Below, piece after piece: positions 8,940 to 17,892 of a stretch of 64,000 nucleotides of DNA. Made by a program: the position numbers and the translations under genes. The stretch comes from an uncultured Paraprevotella sp. GTDB taxonomy: Bacteria; Bacteroidota; Bacteroidia; Bacteroidales; Bacteroidaceae. The DNA lies in contig CALUIV010000012.1 of NCBI GenBank assembly GCA_944320775.1, positions 1 to 64,000 of the forward strand. The letters are read 5' to 3'. The notes beneath the pieces are model-generated. The model was given only the letters and a program-made list of their open reading frames with translations. It had not been told where the DNA came from and ran no database searches. Position 1 is the first letter of the stretch; each line of letters begins with the position of its first letter.

Positions 8940-9638
8940 TTATATAATAGGTAATTTGTTTGATTTTACCGAACGTAAGGATTGGATGAATTTTTTGATT
9001 TTTTCTGTGTCTTTTTCGCCCGGATAAATTTCGAACTGAGAATTTATATCTATACCAATGCATGCCGGATGTTGAAAAGAAAGAATCTTTTCAATATCAG
9101 TTGGCCGGATACCACCGCTGATTAAAAAGGGAATATTACCGGTATAATCGTTTAAGATATTCCAGTCAAAAGAGATTCCATTTCCACCGGGTAAAGAACT
9201 TTTTGTGTCGAACAGAAAATAGTCGCAACATGTTTCAAAGTTTTTTGTTTCGGTTAAATCTTTAGGAGTAGCTATAGCGAATGCTTTGATAATCGGAATT
9301 GTCTTTTGTTGTTCTTTTTGGATTTGTTCTTGAAGTCGGAAACAGAAATCTGAGGATTCTTTTCCGTGCAGTTGGATGATATCGAATAGTTTTTTTTCTG
9401 TCCAACGAAGAATTTCATCTTGTGCTTCATTGACAAAGACACCAACAAAAGCCGTATTTTTCGTATTGCTTTGCAGCCTCTGACGATATGTTATTATTTT
9501 TTCGGCAACTTCCGGTGAGATATAACGGACAGAACCGTTCCATAGAATCAGACCAATCCAGTCGGCACCGATATTTTCTATTTTCTGGATATTGCTTGTA
9601 TGTGTTAATCCACATACTTTAATGACTTTCGGAATCAT
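8940..9638 (-). CDS. trpF: Phosphoribosylanthranilate isomerase
   Basis: A 232-residue enzyme for the Amadori rearrangement of phosphoribosylanthranilate to CdRP. KVCGLTH carries the catalytic Cys near residue 9. The FVGVFVN, IIQLHGKE and LFDTKSSLPGGNG segments are the usual barrel strands. It overlaps the end of trpC by 20 bases, suggesting translational coupling. A run of A/T-rich lysine codons gives it a slightly lower GC look than its neighbours. Confidence 0.96.
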   Translation of the reverse strand: MIPKVIKVCGLTHTSNIQKIENIGADWIGLILWNGSVRYISPEVAEKIITYRQRLQSNTKNTAFVGVFVNEAQDEILRWTEKKLFDIIQLHGKESSDFCFRLQEQIQKEQQKTIPIIKAFAIATPKDLTETKNFETCCDYFLFDTKSSLPGGNGISFDWNILNDYTGNIPFLISGGIRPTDIEKILSFQHPACIGIDINSQFEIYPGEKDTEKIKKFIQSLRSVKSNKLPII

Positions 9639-10446
9639 ACGCGTTTGTTTTTTGTAATAGAGTCAGTTCGGAAAGAAAGTGTCGTAAGGTTTGTTCCGGA
9701 TATTCCGTGCGCATGAATGTTTCTCCGATAAGGAATCCCTGGAATCCGGCACGGCGTAGTTCGTAAACGGTTTGTGGCGACGAAATGCCACTTTCGGATA
9801 TTTTAATGGCTTCTTTGGGCAGACGTTCTCCCAAACGGAAAGAATGATCAACACAAGTCTGAAAGGAACCAAGATTCCGATTATTTATGCCGATCATAGA
9901 AATATCAGGACTGATATAATCCAGTTCTTTCTCTTCGTGAATTTCAAGCAGTACTTCCAAATTCAAATCTATAGCCCGACTAACCAGCTTTTTGCAGTTT
10001 TCCAGATCTAATGCTGCTGCAATCAGGAGAACAGCATCAGCTCCAAGCAGGCGAGACTCAAAAAGTTGATATTCATCAATGATAAATTCTTTCCTAAGTA
10101 TAGGAAGTCTGGTCTGTGATCGTGCTTGTTGGAAATCATTTTCCCTTGCTCCGAAAAAAGACTCATCGGTGAGTACGGATATTGCTGCTGCGCCGACTGC
10201 TTCATAACCGGGAATGATTTTCGTCGGATCGGCCGAACGGTTTATCCAGCCTTTTGATGGTGAACGTCGCTTGAATTCACTGATAATACCCGTTTCAGAC
10301 TTTTGTAATTGTTTGCTCATTTTGTTTCCAGATGCAGGTGTTGCACAGGCCATCTGGCAAAGTCGTGTCAATGGGAGTCTTTCCTTTTTATTCTTGATTT
10401 CTTTGTATTTATGGCTGATTATTTCTTTTAGAATGTCGTCTTTCAT
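9619..10446 (-). CDS. trpC: Indole-3-glycerol phosphate synthase
   Basis: A 275-residue enzyme that converts CdRP to indole-3-glycerol phosphate with CO2 release. It shows EFKRRSPSKGWI, LRKEFIIDEYQ with the catalytic Lys, IGINNRNL and the ISESGI phosphate loop. It is a stand-alone gene here, not fused to trpF as in Escherichia. It lies 11 bases after trpD. Confidence 0.97.
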   Translation of the reverse strand: MKDDILKEIISHKYKEIKNKKERLPLTRLCQMACATPASGNKMSKQLQKSETGIISEFKRRSPSKGWINRSADPTKIIPGYEAVGAAAISVLTDESFFGARENDFQQARSQTRLPILRKEFIIDEYQLFESRLLGADAVLLIAAALDLENCKKLVSRAIDLNLEVLLEIHEEKELDYISPDISMIGINNRNLGSFQTCVDHSFRLGERLPKEAIKISESGISSPQTVYELRRAGFQGFLIGETFMRTEYPEQTLRHFLSELTLLQKTNAYDSESH

Positions 10447-10457
10447 TGTGGGAATTG

Positions 10458-11456
10458 TTAAGAATTGATTTCAATAAATTGTTGTAAGGCAGTCCATGCG
10501 CGTCCGGATTTCAATGAGGTTCTGGCCAGGTCCAGGCATTCCATCAGGTTTTTTTGTGGTTCCAGAACTTTGATTGCAAAAGCTGCATTGGCCAAGACTA
10601 CATTAATTTGAGCTTCTGTTGCCTGATTTTTCAGAACACGGATAAAAATATCCAGTGCTTCACGAACCTGTTTGCCGCCATATAGTTCTTCGGGCCGGAC
10701 AGTCTTCATACCCAAATCTTCGGGCTGATATACAGATTCTTTTCCACCGGATTCTTTCACTTTAAAGCAACCTGTTAATGCAATTTCATCATATCCGTCC
10801 ATACTGTGGACAATACTATAGTTGATTCCCAAGAGTCTGTTGACTTCTCCATAAAGACGCATTTGATTCAGACTGGCTACTCCAAGGAGTTGATTTTGGG
10901 GATGGCATGGGTTGACAAGAGGACCAAGCAGATTAAAACAAGTTGGGATTTGCATGGCTTTTCGTACTGGGCCTACGAATTTCATACCTTTAGCAAAAAG
11001 CGGAGCATGAAGATATGCAAATCCACTTTTCTCCAAACTTTTGCGCAGAAGGTTTTCATCGTTGGTAAAATGTATACCGCAGGCTTCTATTACATTACTG
11101 GCGCCAGAAGTAGATGTGGCTGCATAGTTGCCATGCTTAGCCACTTTATAACCAGCACCGGCAAGAATGAAGCTACTGCAGGTTGATATATTGAATGTGT
11201 TTTTATTGTCGCCCCCTGTTCCTACGATGTCGATTACAGGATAATCCGATAAATTAATCGATAATCCGGTTTCAAGCAATCCGTCACGCAGTCCGAGCAA
11301 TTCTTCCGGTTGAATGCCGCGCATGATCATTGAGGTCAGAAAAGCTGAGATTTGTATGTCTGTGTATTTTTCCCGGGTAATATCAAGCATAATCGTTCGA
11401 GTTTCTTCCCGGGTAAGTATTTCGTTGTTGACGAGTCGTGTCAGTATTGTTTTCAT
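10458..11456 (-). CDS. trpD: Anthranilate phosphoribosyltransferase
   Basis: A 332-residue transferase joining anthranilate and PRPP. The GTGGDNKNTFNIST loop and KHGNYAATSTSGASNV are the PRPP-binding signatures, and LLGPLVNPCHPQNQLLG is also typical. It is separate from trpG, unlike the enterobacterial fusion. Confidence 0.97.
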   Translation of the reverse strand: MKTILTRLVNNEILTREETRTIMLDITREKYTDIQISAFLTSMIMRGIQPEELLGLRDGLLETGLSINLSDYPVIDIVGTGGDNKNTFNISTCSSFILAGAGYKVAKHGNYAATSTSGASNVIEACGIHFTNDENLLRKSLEKSGFAYLHAPLFAKGMKFVGPVRKAMQIPTCFNLLGPLVNPCHPQNQLLGVASLNQMRLYGEVNRLLGINYSIVHSMDGYDEIALTGCFKVKESGGKESVYQPEDLGMKTVRPEELYGGKQVREALDIFIRVLKNQATEAQINVVLANAAFAIKVLEPQKNLMECLDLARTSLKSGRAWTALQQFIEINS

Positions 11457-11498
11457 GTTTGTGTCTTTGTTTTATGTTATTAGATGTTTTTCAGATTG

Positions 11499-12065
11499 TT
11501 ATCGATGTTGTAACCATTTCTTGATGATTGTTTTACCGTCGGGAGTGAGTACTGATTCCGGATGAAACTGAATACCGCGGATGTCCCATGTTTTGTGTCT
11601 GATGGCCATGATGTCTTCTTCATCGCTTGTTGCTGTAATTTCCAGACAGTCAGGGAAGTTCTCTTTGCTGACAATCCAGGAATGATAACGTCCTACATTT
11701 ATGTTTTCGGGTAATTCCGAGAATAAATAATCATTTTTAATGAGATGACAGGGACTTTGAATGCCATGATATACAGATGACAGATTAATCAGATGGGCAC
11801 CGAAGACTTCTGCGATAGCCTGATGTCCCAGACAGACGCCCAGAATGGGACGTTTTCCGGCATAGTATCGAATTACGTCGAGCAGCAATCCTGCTTCTTC
11901 CGGTATACCCGGTCCGGGACTTAGAATAATCTTATCGTAACTTTCCAGTTCGGATAATTGAAACTGGTCATTTCGCAGCACGGTGACTTTCGCTCCTGTT
12001 TCTTTAACCATATGGCTCAGGTTATAAGTGAACGAATCGTAGTTGTCAATGATAGCTATATTCAT
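11499..12065 (-). CDS. trpG: Anthranilate synthase glutaminase component
   Basis: A 188-residue class I glutamine amidotransferase that supplies ammonia to TrpE. The triad is visible as Cys78 (GVCLGHQ), His168 and Glu170 (FHPES). LSPGPGIPEEAG is the oxyanion strand. It lies 33 bases after trpE. The position inside the trp operon favours tryptophan over folate use (pabA), although some organisms use one subunit for both. Confidence 0.96.
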   Translation of the reverse strand: MNIAIIDNYDSFTYNLSHMVKETGAKVTVLRNDQFQLSELESYDKIILSPGPGIPEEAGLLLDVIRYYAGKRPILGVCLGHQAIAEVFGAHLINLSSVYHGIQSPCHLIKNDYLFSELPENINVGRYHSWIVSKENFPDCLEITATSDEEDIMAIRHKTWDIRGIQFHPESVLTPDGKTIIKKWLQHR

Positions 12066-12098
12066 AGAACTTAAAGATTATGTTTCTGGATTTTGATT

Positions 12099-13499
12099 TT
12101 AAAGGGTTTCTGCAAAGTCGAGTGCATGACGTAATGCTCCTAGTTTATTGTTGATTTCCTGCAATTCATTGTCTTCGTTGCTTTTGGCTACAATACCTCC
12201 ACCAGCTTGAAACCAAAGTTCATTGTTCCGGCTGACAAATGTGCGGATGGTAATCGCTTGGTTTAAACTGCCGTCCAACCCGATGAAACCAATACATCCG
12301 CCATAGGCTCCGCGGTTGTGCGGTTCCAGTTCGGATATGATTTGCATGGCTTTGACTTTAGGTGCTCCGGAGAGCGTACCGGCAGGGAAGGTATCGGCAA
12401 AGGTTTTGATATGATTGGTCTTTGAATTAAGCCGTCCGCTTACCCGGCTTACAAGATGAATGACATGGCTGTAATATTGTAGTTCTTTGTAAAATTCGAC
12501 GTGTACATCTTCGCAGTTTCTGCTTAAATCATTCCGTGCCAAGTCTACCAGCATGACATGTTCAGCGTTTTCTTTCGGATCATTACGCAGGAATTCGGCT
12601 TGCCGTTTGTCTTCGTCCGGATTTCCTGTTCTTTTGGCTGTACCGGCTATGGGATCTATGTAAGCAATACCTTGACTAATCCGACAATGTGTTTCGGGCG
12701 ATGAACCGAAAATCCGGAAACCGCCGAAATCGAAATAAAATAAATACGGGCTGGGATTGATATGACGCAGGGCACGGTAGAGTTGAAAATCATCGCCTTC
12801 ATATTTTTGAATAAAACGTCGGCTTAACACGATTTGAAAAACATCTCCGCGCAGACAATGGGCAATGCCTTGACGGATGTTGGCTTTGTGTTCTTCGTCG
12901 GTCAGGGTACTGGTAAGTTGTCCGTTTCGTGAGAATGGGTAGCAGTGTGCCTGCCCGTTTCTGATCTGTTTTTCCAATTCATCCAGATGACAGTTTTCCT
13001 GTTCCGACAGTAATTCAACTAATGTGAGTGAATTGTTGAAATGGTCGAATACAACTATATTTTTAAATAAGATATAGATCAGATCCGGTGCATCATTTTT
13101 TACTTGTGTATCATCTTTGATGGTAACAGGTTCAAAATATTGGATTGCATTAAACGATGTGAATCCGTAAAGACCGCCATATTCTTTTGCATCTCCCTTT
13201 ATTTCTATTCTTTGGATGAATTCAGATAATGCTTTTATGGCATTAAAAGATTCCGAAAGTGGTGTTCTTTTACAAATTCCGTCCGGATATTTTTCCTGAA
13301 CGATTCCATGTTTTATTTCGATACTCGCAATCGGGTTTATGGCGATGAAGGAATGGCTGTTTTCCCGACTGTGGTAATCTGAACTTTCCATTAATACACT
13401 TTGGGGATACAGGTCGCGCAGTTTCAGATAAGTACTGGCTGGAGTATACATATCGCCAAGAATGGATTTGCTTGCTGTTTGATAGATAAATCTGTTCAT
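12099..13499 (-). CDS. trpE: Anthranilate synthase component I
   Basis: A 466-residue chorismate-binding enzyme that makes anthranilate. It has the N-terminal LLESSDYHSRENSHSF region that forms the Trp feedback site in this family, FQIVLSRRF, the GTAKRTGNPDED loop, and TLSGAPKVKAM near the C-terminus. It is second in the operon, 35 bases after trpB. Confidence 0.97.
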   Translation of the reverse strand: MNRFIYQTASKSILGDMYTPASTYLKLRDLYPQSVLMESSDYHSRENSHSFIAINPIASIEIKHGIVQEKYPDGICKRTPLSESFNAIKALSEFIQRIEIKGDAKEYGGLYGFTSFNAIQYFEPVTIKDDTQVKNDAPDLIYILFKNIVVFDHFNNSLTLVELLSEQENCHLDELEKQIRNGQAHCYPFSRNGQLTSTLTDEEHKANIRQGIAHCLRGDVFQIVLSRRFIQKYEGDDFQLYRALRHINPSPYLFYFDFGGFRIFGSSPETHCRISQGIAYIDPIAGTAKRTGNPDEDKRQAEFLRNDPKENAEHVMLVDLARNDLSRNCEDVHVEFYKELQYYSHVIHLVSRVSGRLNSKTNHIKTFADTFPAGTLSGAPKVKAMQIISELEPHNRGAYGGCIGFIGLDGSLNQAITIRTFVSRNNELWFQAGGGIVAKSNEDNELQEINNKLGALRHALDFAETL

Positions 13500-13534
13500 T
13501 TTGTCGTGTTTTATCTGTGTTTGTCTTATGTTGT

Positions 13535-14737
13535 TCAGAAAGAATTTATTTGCGGATCGTCTTTGTATTTCAGATAAGTATCCAGGTCCTTGTCACCTCT
13601 TCCGCTTACGGTAAGAACAACAACATCGTCTGGTTGGAATCTCATTTTGGGAAGCATACCCAGAGCATGTGCAGATTCTAGAGCGGGAATAATACCTTCG
13701 GTTCGCGTCAGTTCGAAGGCAGCCCGAAGTGCCTCGTCGTCGTTGATGGCCATTACTGTTGCCCGACGTTCTTGTGCCAGATGAGCGTGAAGTGGTCCTA
13801 TTCCTGGATAATCCAAGCCGGCCGAAATGGAATAGGGTTCGGTTACTTGACCGTCTTCGTCTTGCATGACCAGTGTCCGGAAACCGTGGATAATGCCAAT
13901 TTTACCACAATGAATGGTTGCGGCTGTTTCGCCGCTTTCTATACCGTGACCTCCAGCTTCGCCCAAAAATAGTTTGACCCGCAGATCATCAATATAGTGA
14001 TAAATGGTCCCTGCAGCGTTAGATCCTCCGCCAATGCAGGCCATCAGATAGTCGGGATAGTCGCGGCCTTCTTTTTCGAGCAGTTGTTGTTTGATTTCTT
14101 TACTGATGATACTTTGCAGCCGGGCTACCAGGTCGGGGTAGGGATGAGGCCCGACTGTGGAACCGATAATGTAGAATGTATCGTCGGGGTGAGAGCACCA
14201 GTCGCGTATTGCTTCATTTGTGGCATCTTTCAGAGTCTTGTTTCCGCTATGTACGGCATAAACTTCTGCTCCCAACATTTTCATACGTTCCACGTTGACA
14301 TGTTGGCGTTCTACATCGGTTGCTCCCATATAAACGCGGCAAGGCATGTTCATCAGAGCACAGACCGTGGCTGCTGCTACACCATGCTGTCCTGCGCCGG
14401 TTTCTGCAATAATACGTTTGCAGCCCATTTTTTTAGCCAATAGAATTTGTCCGATGGCATTGTTTATTTTATGGGCACCAGTATGATTCAGGTCTTCGCG
14501 TTTCAGATAGAGCCGACAGCCATACTTTTCGCTCATCCGACGAGCAAAATAGAGTGGTGAAGGACGTCCGACGTAGTCATGTAATAATTGATGGAATTCT
14601 TTTTGGAAATCTTTTGATTCGAGGATCGTCAGATAATTGTTACGTAGTTTTTCTACGGCCTGATAAAGAATTTCGGGAATATAGGCGCCGCCGAATTCAC
14701 CATAATATCCGTTTGTGTCAATGTTGTAGGTTTTCAT
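13535..14737 (-). CDS. trpB: Tryptophan synthase beta chain
   Basis: A 400-residue PLP enzyme that condenses indole with serine. The PLP lysine is in [13 protein letters not shown], followed by [11 protein letters not shown] and the phosphate-binding [18 protein letters not shown]-like text at the N-terminus ([13 protein letters not shown]) is standard for TrpB1. It is the first structural gene of the operon, just downstream of the attenuator at 14777-14825. Confidence 0.98.
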   Translation of the reverse strand: MKTYNIDTNGYYGEFGGAYIPEILYQAVEKLRNNYLTILESKDFQKEFHQLLHDYVGRPSPLYFARRMSEKYGCRLYLKREDLNHTGAHKINNAIGQILLAKKMGCKRIIAETGAGQHGVAAATVCALMNMPCRVYMGATDVERQHVNVERMKMLGAEVYAVHSGNKTLKDATNEAIRDWCSHPDDTFYIIGSTVGPHPYPDLVARLQSIISKEIKQQLLEKEGRDYPDYLMACIGGGSNAAGTIYHYIDDLRVKLFLGEAGGHGIESGETAATIHCGKIGIIHGFRTLVMQDEDGQVTEPYSISAGLDYPGIGPLHAHLAQERRATVMAINDDEALRAAFELTRTEGIIPALESAHALGMLPKMRFQPDDVVVLTVSGRGDKDLDTYLKYKDDPQINSF

Positions 14738-14776
14738 ATTTATTTTGTTTTTTGATTATCTGATTGTGTTTGGTAT

Positions 14777-14825
14777 CGGAAAAATAAAAAAGCAGAGACC
14801 TGTCGCAAGTACGACAGGTCTCTGC
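14777..14825 (-). terminator. trp operon attenuator terminator
   Basis: GCAGAGACCTGTCG (14825-14812 on the minus strand) pairs perfectly over 14 bp with its complement at 14805-14792 across a 6-base loop. A TTTTTTATTTTTC tail follows to about 14777. It lies 40 bases before trpB and after the leader peptide, which is the layout of a Rho-independent attenuator. Confidence 0.9.
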
Positions 14826-14866
14826 TTATTCTATTATTCTGCTTGTTTTAAAATGAATACACGAGA
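14818..14866 (-). promoter_or_regulatory. trp leader antiterminator pairing
   Basis: On the minus strand GTCTCGTGTATTC (14866-14854) can pair with GAATAAGCAGAGAC (14831-14818) as 5+2+5 bp with small bulges. The second strand includes part of the terminator's first arm, so this fold excludes the terminator. The same TGTATTCAT (14861-14853) can instead pair with ATGAATACA inside the leader ORF (14922-14914), which would free the terminator. This gives the classic 1:2 / 2:3 / 3:4 competition. Confidence 0.7.
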
Positions 14867-14874
14867 CGGGCTCC

Positions 14875-14934
14875 TCACGACTTGTTAGGTTCTGAGTAGC
14901 GCCACCACCAATATGTATTCATGTTTGACATCAT
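14875..14934 (-). CDS. trpL: trp leader peptide with Trp-Trp-Trp
   Basis: A 19-residue frame from ATG 14934 to TGA 14875 reads MMSNMNTYWWWRYSEPNKS. Three consecutive TGG codons occupy 14910-14902. It lies between a good promoter and the attenuator upstream of trpB. ATGs at 14931 and 14922 are in frame. The first is preferred because it aligns exactly with the pheA-operon leader (M-x4-N-T-Y). Ribosome stalling at the TGG run under Trp starvation would release the antiterminator; this is inference from the architecture. Confidence 0.88.
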   Translation of the reverse strand: MMSNMNTYWWWRYSEPNKS

Positions 14935-14968
14935 TTGCTTTTATTCTTTTATTGCTTTTTGTTTGCGG

Positions 14969-14999
14969 CAAAAGTACGGATTAATTTTAAATATCCAAA
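14969..14999 (-). promoter_or_regulatory. trp operon promoter
   Basis: On the minus strand TTTG (14999-14996), 19 bases, then TACTTTTG (14976-14969). This is a full match to the Bacteroidetes -33/-7 pattern and places transcription start about 28 bases before the leader ATG. Confidence 0.8.
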
Positions 15000-15148
15000 T
15001 TATCTTGTTGATTTTTTCCTTTTAGTTTGTGTTTTTTTATTTTTGGTTGACCAGATACCTCTTTATAATAAAGCTTTAGTATAATTTTGCTATGAAAAAA
15101 ATGAGTTTCTGTTTATTTTGTCACAATCAGGTTGATCGTTTCTGATTA

Positions 15149-15679
15149 CTATTCAGGTACGGTGAAATCATAGGCTATTACGTCGCCTTCTTCGTTTACC
15201 GGCTTCTGTTCCAGATTGATTAAAATATATTCGCCCGGAAATAGAGGAGTTTTCGGAGTTACGGAAAATCCCATATCCGGCAGGTTTTCTATGACGAAGG
15301 CATTCAGGTCGATTCTTACATAATCACATTCTTTTAGTTCGGCATCAGGTAACCGTCGATAAGATTTTCTTTCGTTCAGACGTATGATGGCATAGTCGTT
15401 CAGATTGTATTCTTTCGGGAAAATGGCAAATTTCGGCTGGCTGTCGGTTAGTTGTTTTGACTTTTTTCCCCAGAAATAACGTTGGAATTTACCTCCAACA
15501 CTGATTCCCTGAATGTCCCAGCCTTTTTTCTTTTCAGTTTGACTGGTAATGGATTTCATCGGGTATTGGTTTCCTTCTACGTAAATGAATACGTTGGGGG
15601 CAACTTCCGGTCTTTGTGCCCATGCACCACTCCAAGTGAGCAGGCAAAGACAAATCATAATAAAATATCTCTTTTTCAT
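15149..15679 (-). CDS. Secreted hypothetical protein
   Basis: A 176-residue protein whose first 21 residues (MKKRYFIMICLCLLTWSGAWA) form a signal peptide with an AWA cleavage site. The mature part is strand-rich and includes VFIYVEGNQYPM and PLFPGEYILINL. I do not recognise a family. It is the last gene of a four-gene minus-strand operon, 20 bases after the B3/B4 gene. The region downstream to the trp promoter holds no gene I can support. Confidence 0.8.
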   Translation of the reverse strand: MKKRYFIMICLCLLTWSGAWAQRPEVAPNVFIYVEGNQYPMKSITSQTEKKKGWDIQGISVGGKFQRYFWGKKSKQLTDSQPKFAIFPKEYNLNDYAIIRLNERKSYRRLPDAELKECDYVRIDLNAFVIENLPDMGFSVTPKTPLFPGEYILINLEQKPVNEEGDVIAYDFTVPE

Positions 15680-15699
15680 TTTCTTATGGATTTTAGTTG

Positions 15700-16365
15700 T
15701 TAGAATAAAATGATTTCAGTGTCATGTGCATCGGTGTATTTCTGAAATAATTCTTGCATGAACTGGGCACAGGCCAGCACTTGTTCTTTGTTTCCATCGT
15801 AACCGTTGACCAGTGCCAGAATATTTTCCGTTGTTGTCGATAATTTTGTTCGTTCATGATCACTTGTCGGTGTGCCGATACCTCCTTCCCGATCTCGGTA
15901 TACGGGCAGTCCTTCTATGTTTAAGGGACCTCTTCCGATGCCTTCATAAGGCTCTTCTGCTTTGCCGATTCCTAATATCAGCTGATTCCCCTGAATTTTG
16001 TCTGCGTCAAAGCCTCCAATCGAGTATCCGAAACGGATTGAGGCCAAATTGATCAGATCGACAGCTGTATTGATCTGATAAAGTTCGTGTCCTTTAAGCA
16101 TTCTGCGGATAAGGGCTTCACTCGAGGGACGATAACGGCTGGGATCTTTTCCACAACGCTTGTATATTTGTCGAGTGGCCAAAATTGCAGGATGTTCTTT
16201 CAAACTGTCTGTAGTATAGGTTTGCCGATATTCCTTTTCGAAACGGGCTATTTCCAGCCAAAGAGCAGGTGAATATTCTGTGTTGGTTATTTGGGTGCTT
16301 AGGGCGGCACCGATGAATTGTGGACACACATCCCGAATTTCCTTACTGACTTCTATGTTTATCAT
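15700..16365 (-). CDS. B3/B4 tRNA-binding domain-containing protein
   Basis: A 221-residue stand-alone protein with the B3/B4 fold of the phenylalanyl-tRNA synthetase beta chain. Diagnostic stretches are RQIYKRCGKDPSRYRPSSEAL, INTAVDLINLASIRFGYSIGG and the TSDHERTKLS segment. In PheT this domain belongs to the tRNA-charging/editing machinery; the stand-alone proteins are suggested to act on amino acids or mischarged tRNA, unproven here. It starts 14 bases after the NUC1 nuclease gene. Confidence 0.87.
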   Translation of the reverse strand: MINIEVSKEIRDVCPQFIGAALSTQITNTEYSPALWLEIARFEKEYRQTYTTDSLKEHPAILATRQIYKRCGKDPSRYRPSSEALIRRMLKGHELYQINTAVDLINLASIRFGYSIGGFDADKIQGNQLILGIGKAEEPYEGIGRGPLNIEGLPVYRDREGGIGTPTSDHERTKLSTTTENILALVNGYDGNKEQVLACAQFMQELFQKYTDAHDTEIILF

Positions 16366-16379
16366 TTCGTTTTTATTGA

Positions 16380-17291
16380 TTAGTTCCAGTCTTGCAAATT
16401 ATATGTAGATTCTGCTTTTCTTTCTTCATTTTTAGGGAGCTTGCTGAAAAAGTTGATGCCGGTAATTTCTTCTACTTCGTCTACTGTTACAGCATAATCC
16501 CATATGTCCCGGTTTTGTTTTTTATGAGGGAAAATAAAACCAACGGCTTTGGTTTCTTTGTTTGAATGGCGCATGATAACTTTGAAGAAGGCTTCCGGAA
16601 CAGTTATTTTGTTTGCACCTATCGTTTTGGGTTTTTTACTGTTTATAATGGGGCCGCAAACAATGTAAATACATTGGTATCGTTTGGCCCATTTCCGGCA
16701 TTTCTCTTCCAGATCGTTCCAGTCACCGCCGTTCAAAGATTGGAGTTGCGGACAAATATTACTGAAATAAAAGCTTTCTTCCATTGCTTTCTGAGAATGC
16801 TTGTTATCTGCAGCCGGGCACATGTGTCCTCGGCTGTAACCAGAACGGCGGTAGTCACTGTCGTTGGCCGTCGGTCCATTTTTAATATCCGGATCAGGTT
16901 GGAAATTGTCTGATCGAACTACTTTTCCAGTGATGCGTTCCGGAGTAAGTTGCCAAGCTACCCAGTTGGGAATTTTATGTTTGCGGTTAAAAGAAACGGT
17001 ATAGGCTGTATGCCGGACAATTTCTTCCGGTCTGTCCGTCAGATAAGCCGGTATTTCCAAGTTTTTGGTTGGAGTATTTTTTCCTGTTTTATTTCTCTCT
17101 TTGGAATTTGTCTTGCTTGTTGCAATATTGTTGTCTTGTTCCAGCTGGGAGAGGTATTCGTCAGTTTCTTTTATGAAATTTTCGAGATAGGGTATTTTTT
17201 GAGTCCATTCGCGTATGTTCCAGGAGCATGACACATGTCCTGTGACAAAAACGATACCCAAAAAAATGAGGATTCTTCCTGCTTTTTTCAT
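16380..17291 (-). CDS. DNA/RNA non-specific endonuclease (NUC1 family) lipoprotein
   Basis: A 303-residue protein with an N-terminal hydrophobic segment and a lipobox-like HVSC around residue 22, suggesting an exported lipoprotein. The His-Me nuclease core is SRGHMCPAADN near residue 155, where the DRGH motif reads SRGH, followed by FYFSNICPQ and NGGDWNDLE. Such enzymes cut DNA and RNA without sequence preference and need Mg. A linker rich in Lys/Asn/Thr (about 55-80) separates the anchor from the domain. A housekeeping nutrient role and toxin use are both possible. Confidence 0.9.
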   Translation of the reverse strand: MKKAGRILIFLGIVFVTGHVSCSWNIREWTQKIPYLENFIKETDEYLSQLEQDNNIATSKTNSKERNKTGKNTPTKNLEIPAYLTDRPEEIVRHTAYTVSFNRKHKIPNWVAWQLTPERITGKVVRSDNFQPDPDIKNGPTANDSDYRRSGYSRGHMCPAADNKHSQKAMEESFYFSNICPQLQSLNGGDWNDLEEKCRKWAKRYQCIYIVCGPIINSKKPKTIGANKITVPEAFFKVIMRHSNKETKAVGFIFPHKKQNRDIWDYAVTVDEVEEITGINFFSKLPKNEERKAESTYNLQDWN

Positions 17292-17312
17292 TTCATTTAA
17301 TCAGGTTTGATT

Positions 17313-17720
17313 TTAGCAGATTCGGGCAACAGATTTAGAATTCAGATCGACTTCGGATTCAGAAAGAAGAGAACGGAAATAAACACTTGGAATGCCATGG
17401 CAATTGAAATCCAGAGTAATGTAGTAGGGCTTCTCTTGTCTGATACCTTCCCGGTTTGCCCAAATGACTTCTCCGTTTCGGATGATGAATGCTTTTATTA
17501 TGCGAAGCAGTGTATGACCGAACAGTATCTGTCCTGGGTCGTAGCTGTTTTCATCGAAATAATTTTGGGCTTCTTCTTCCTCGAAAGCCGTAAATGGTGG
17601 AACGGTGATAGCTCCGGAGTCGTTTTTGCATACGAGTAAATAGACTGGGATTTCTTCTGAGTTCAGAGGAAATGATGGGGTTGAACTGGATTCCTGATAC
17701 TTTGGGGTCATGGTCTGCAA
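17313..17720 (-). CDS. Hypothetical protein, first gene of nuclease operon
   Basis: A 135-residue protein of unknown family with no signal peptide or membrane segment. Acidic EEEEAQ and a strand-rich C-terminal half are visible. In-frame starts are at 17720 or 17711. It starts about 54 bases after the likely transcription start set by a TATCTTTG -7 box at 17788-17781 on the minus strand (the -33 is poor, TTCG). It ends 21 bases before the NUC1 gene, so it probably leads that operon. Confidence 0.65.
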   Translation of the reverse strand: MQTMTPKYQESSSTPSFPLNSEEIPVYLLVCKNDSGAITVPPFTAFEEEEAQNYFDENSYDPGQILFGHTLLRIIKAFIIRNGEVIWANREGIRQEKPYYITLDFNCHGIPSVYFRSLLSESEVDLNSKSVARIC

Positions 17721-17892
17721 GGTTATTGTGTTGTTGAAATATTCTTCCGACTAACTTATCTATCTTAGTCGATTTCAAGACAAAGATATAGTAAATAACA
17801 GGAAAAAACGAAAAATGACGGGCATTTTTTGTTTATCCGAAAACAATTGAATTTTTCTTTTTCTTATCTTTGTCCGAATAATAAATGTGTGT

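Noticed and set aside
15092-15145. Short plus-strand ORF beginning MKKMSFCLF after a TAATTTTG box
   Set aside because: Seventeen residues, no regulatory codon run, no homology I recognise and no -33 element.
17319-17336. Single GGGCAAC motif near a gene end as another 22-bp repeat copy
   Set aside because: Only a short core matches, with no tandem units; it is likely chance.
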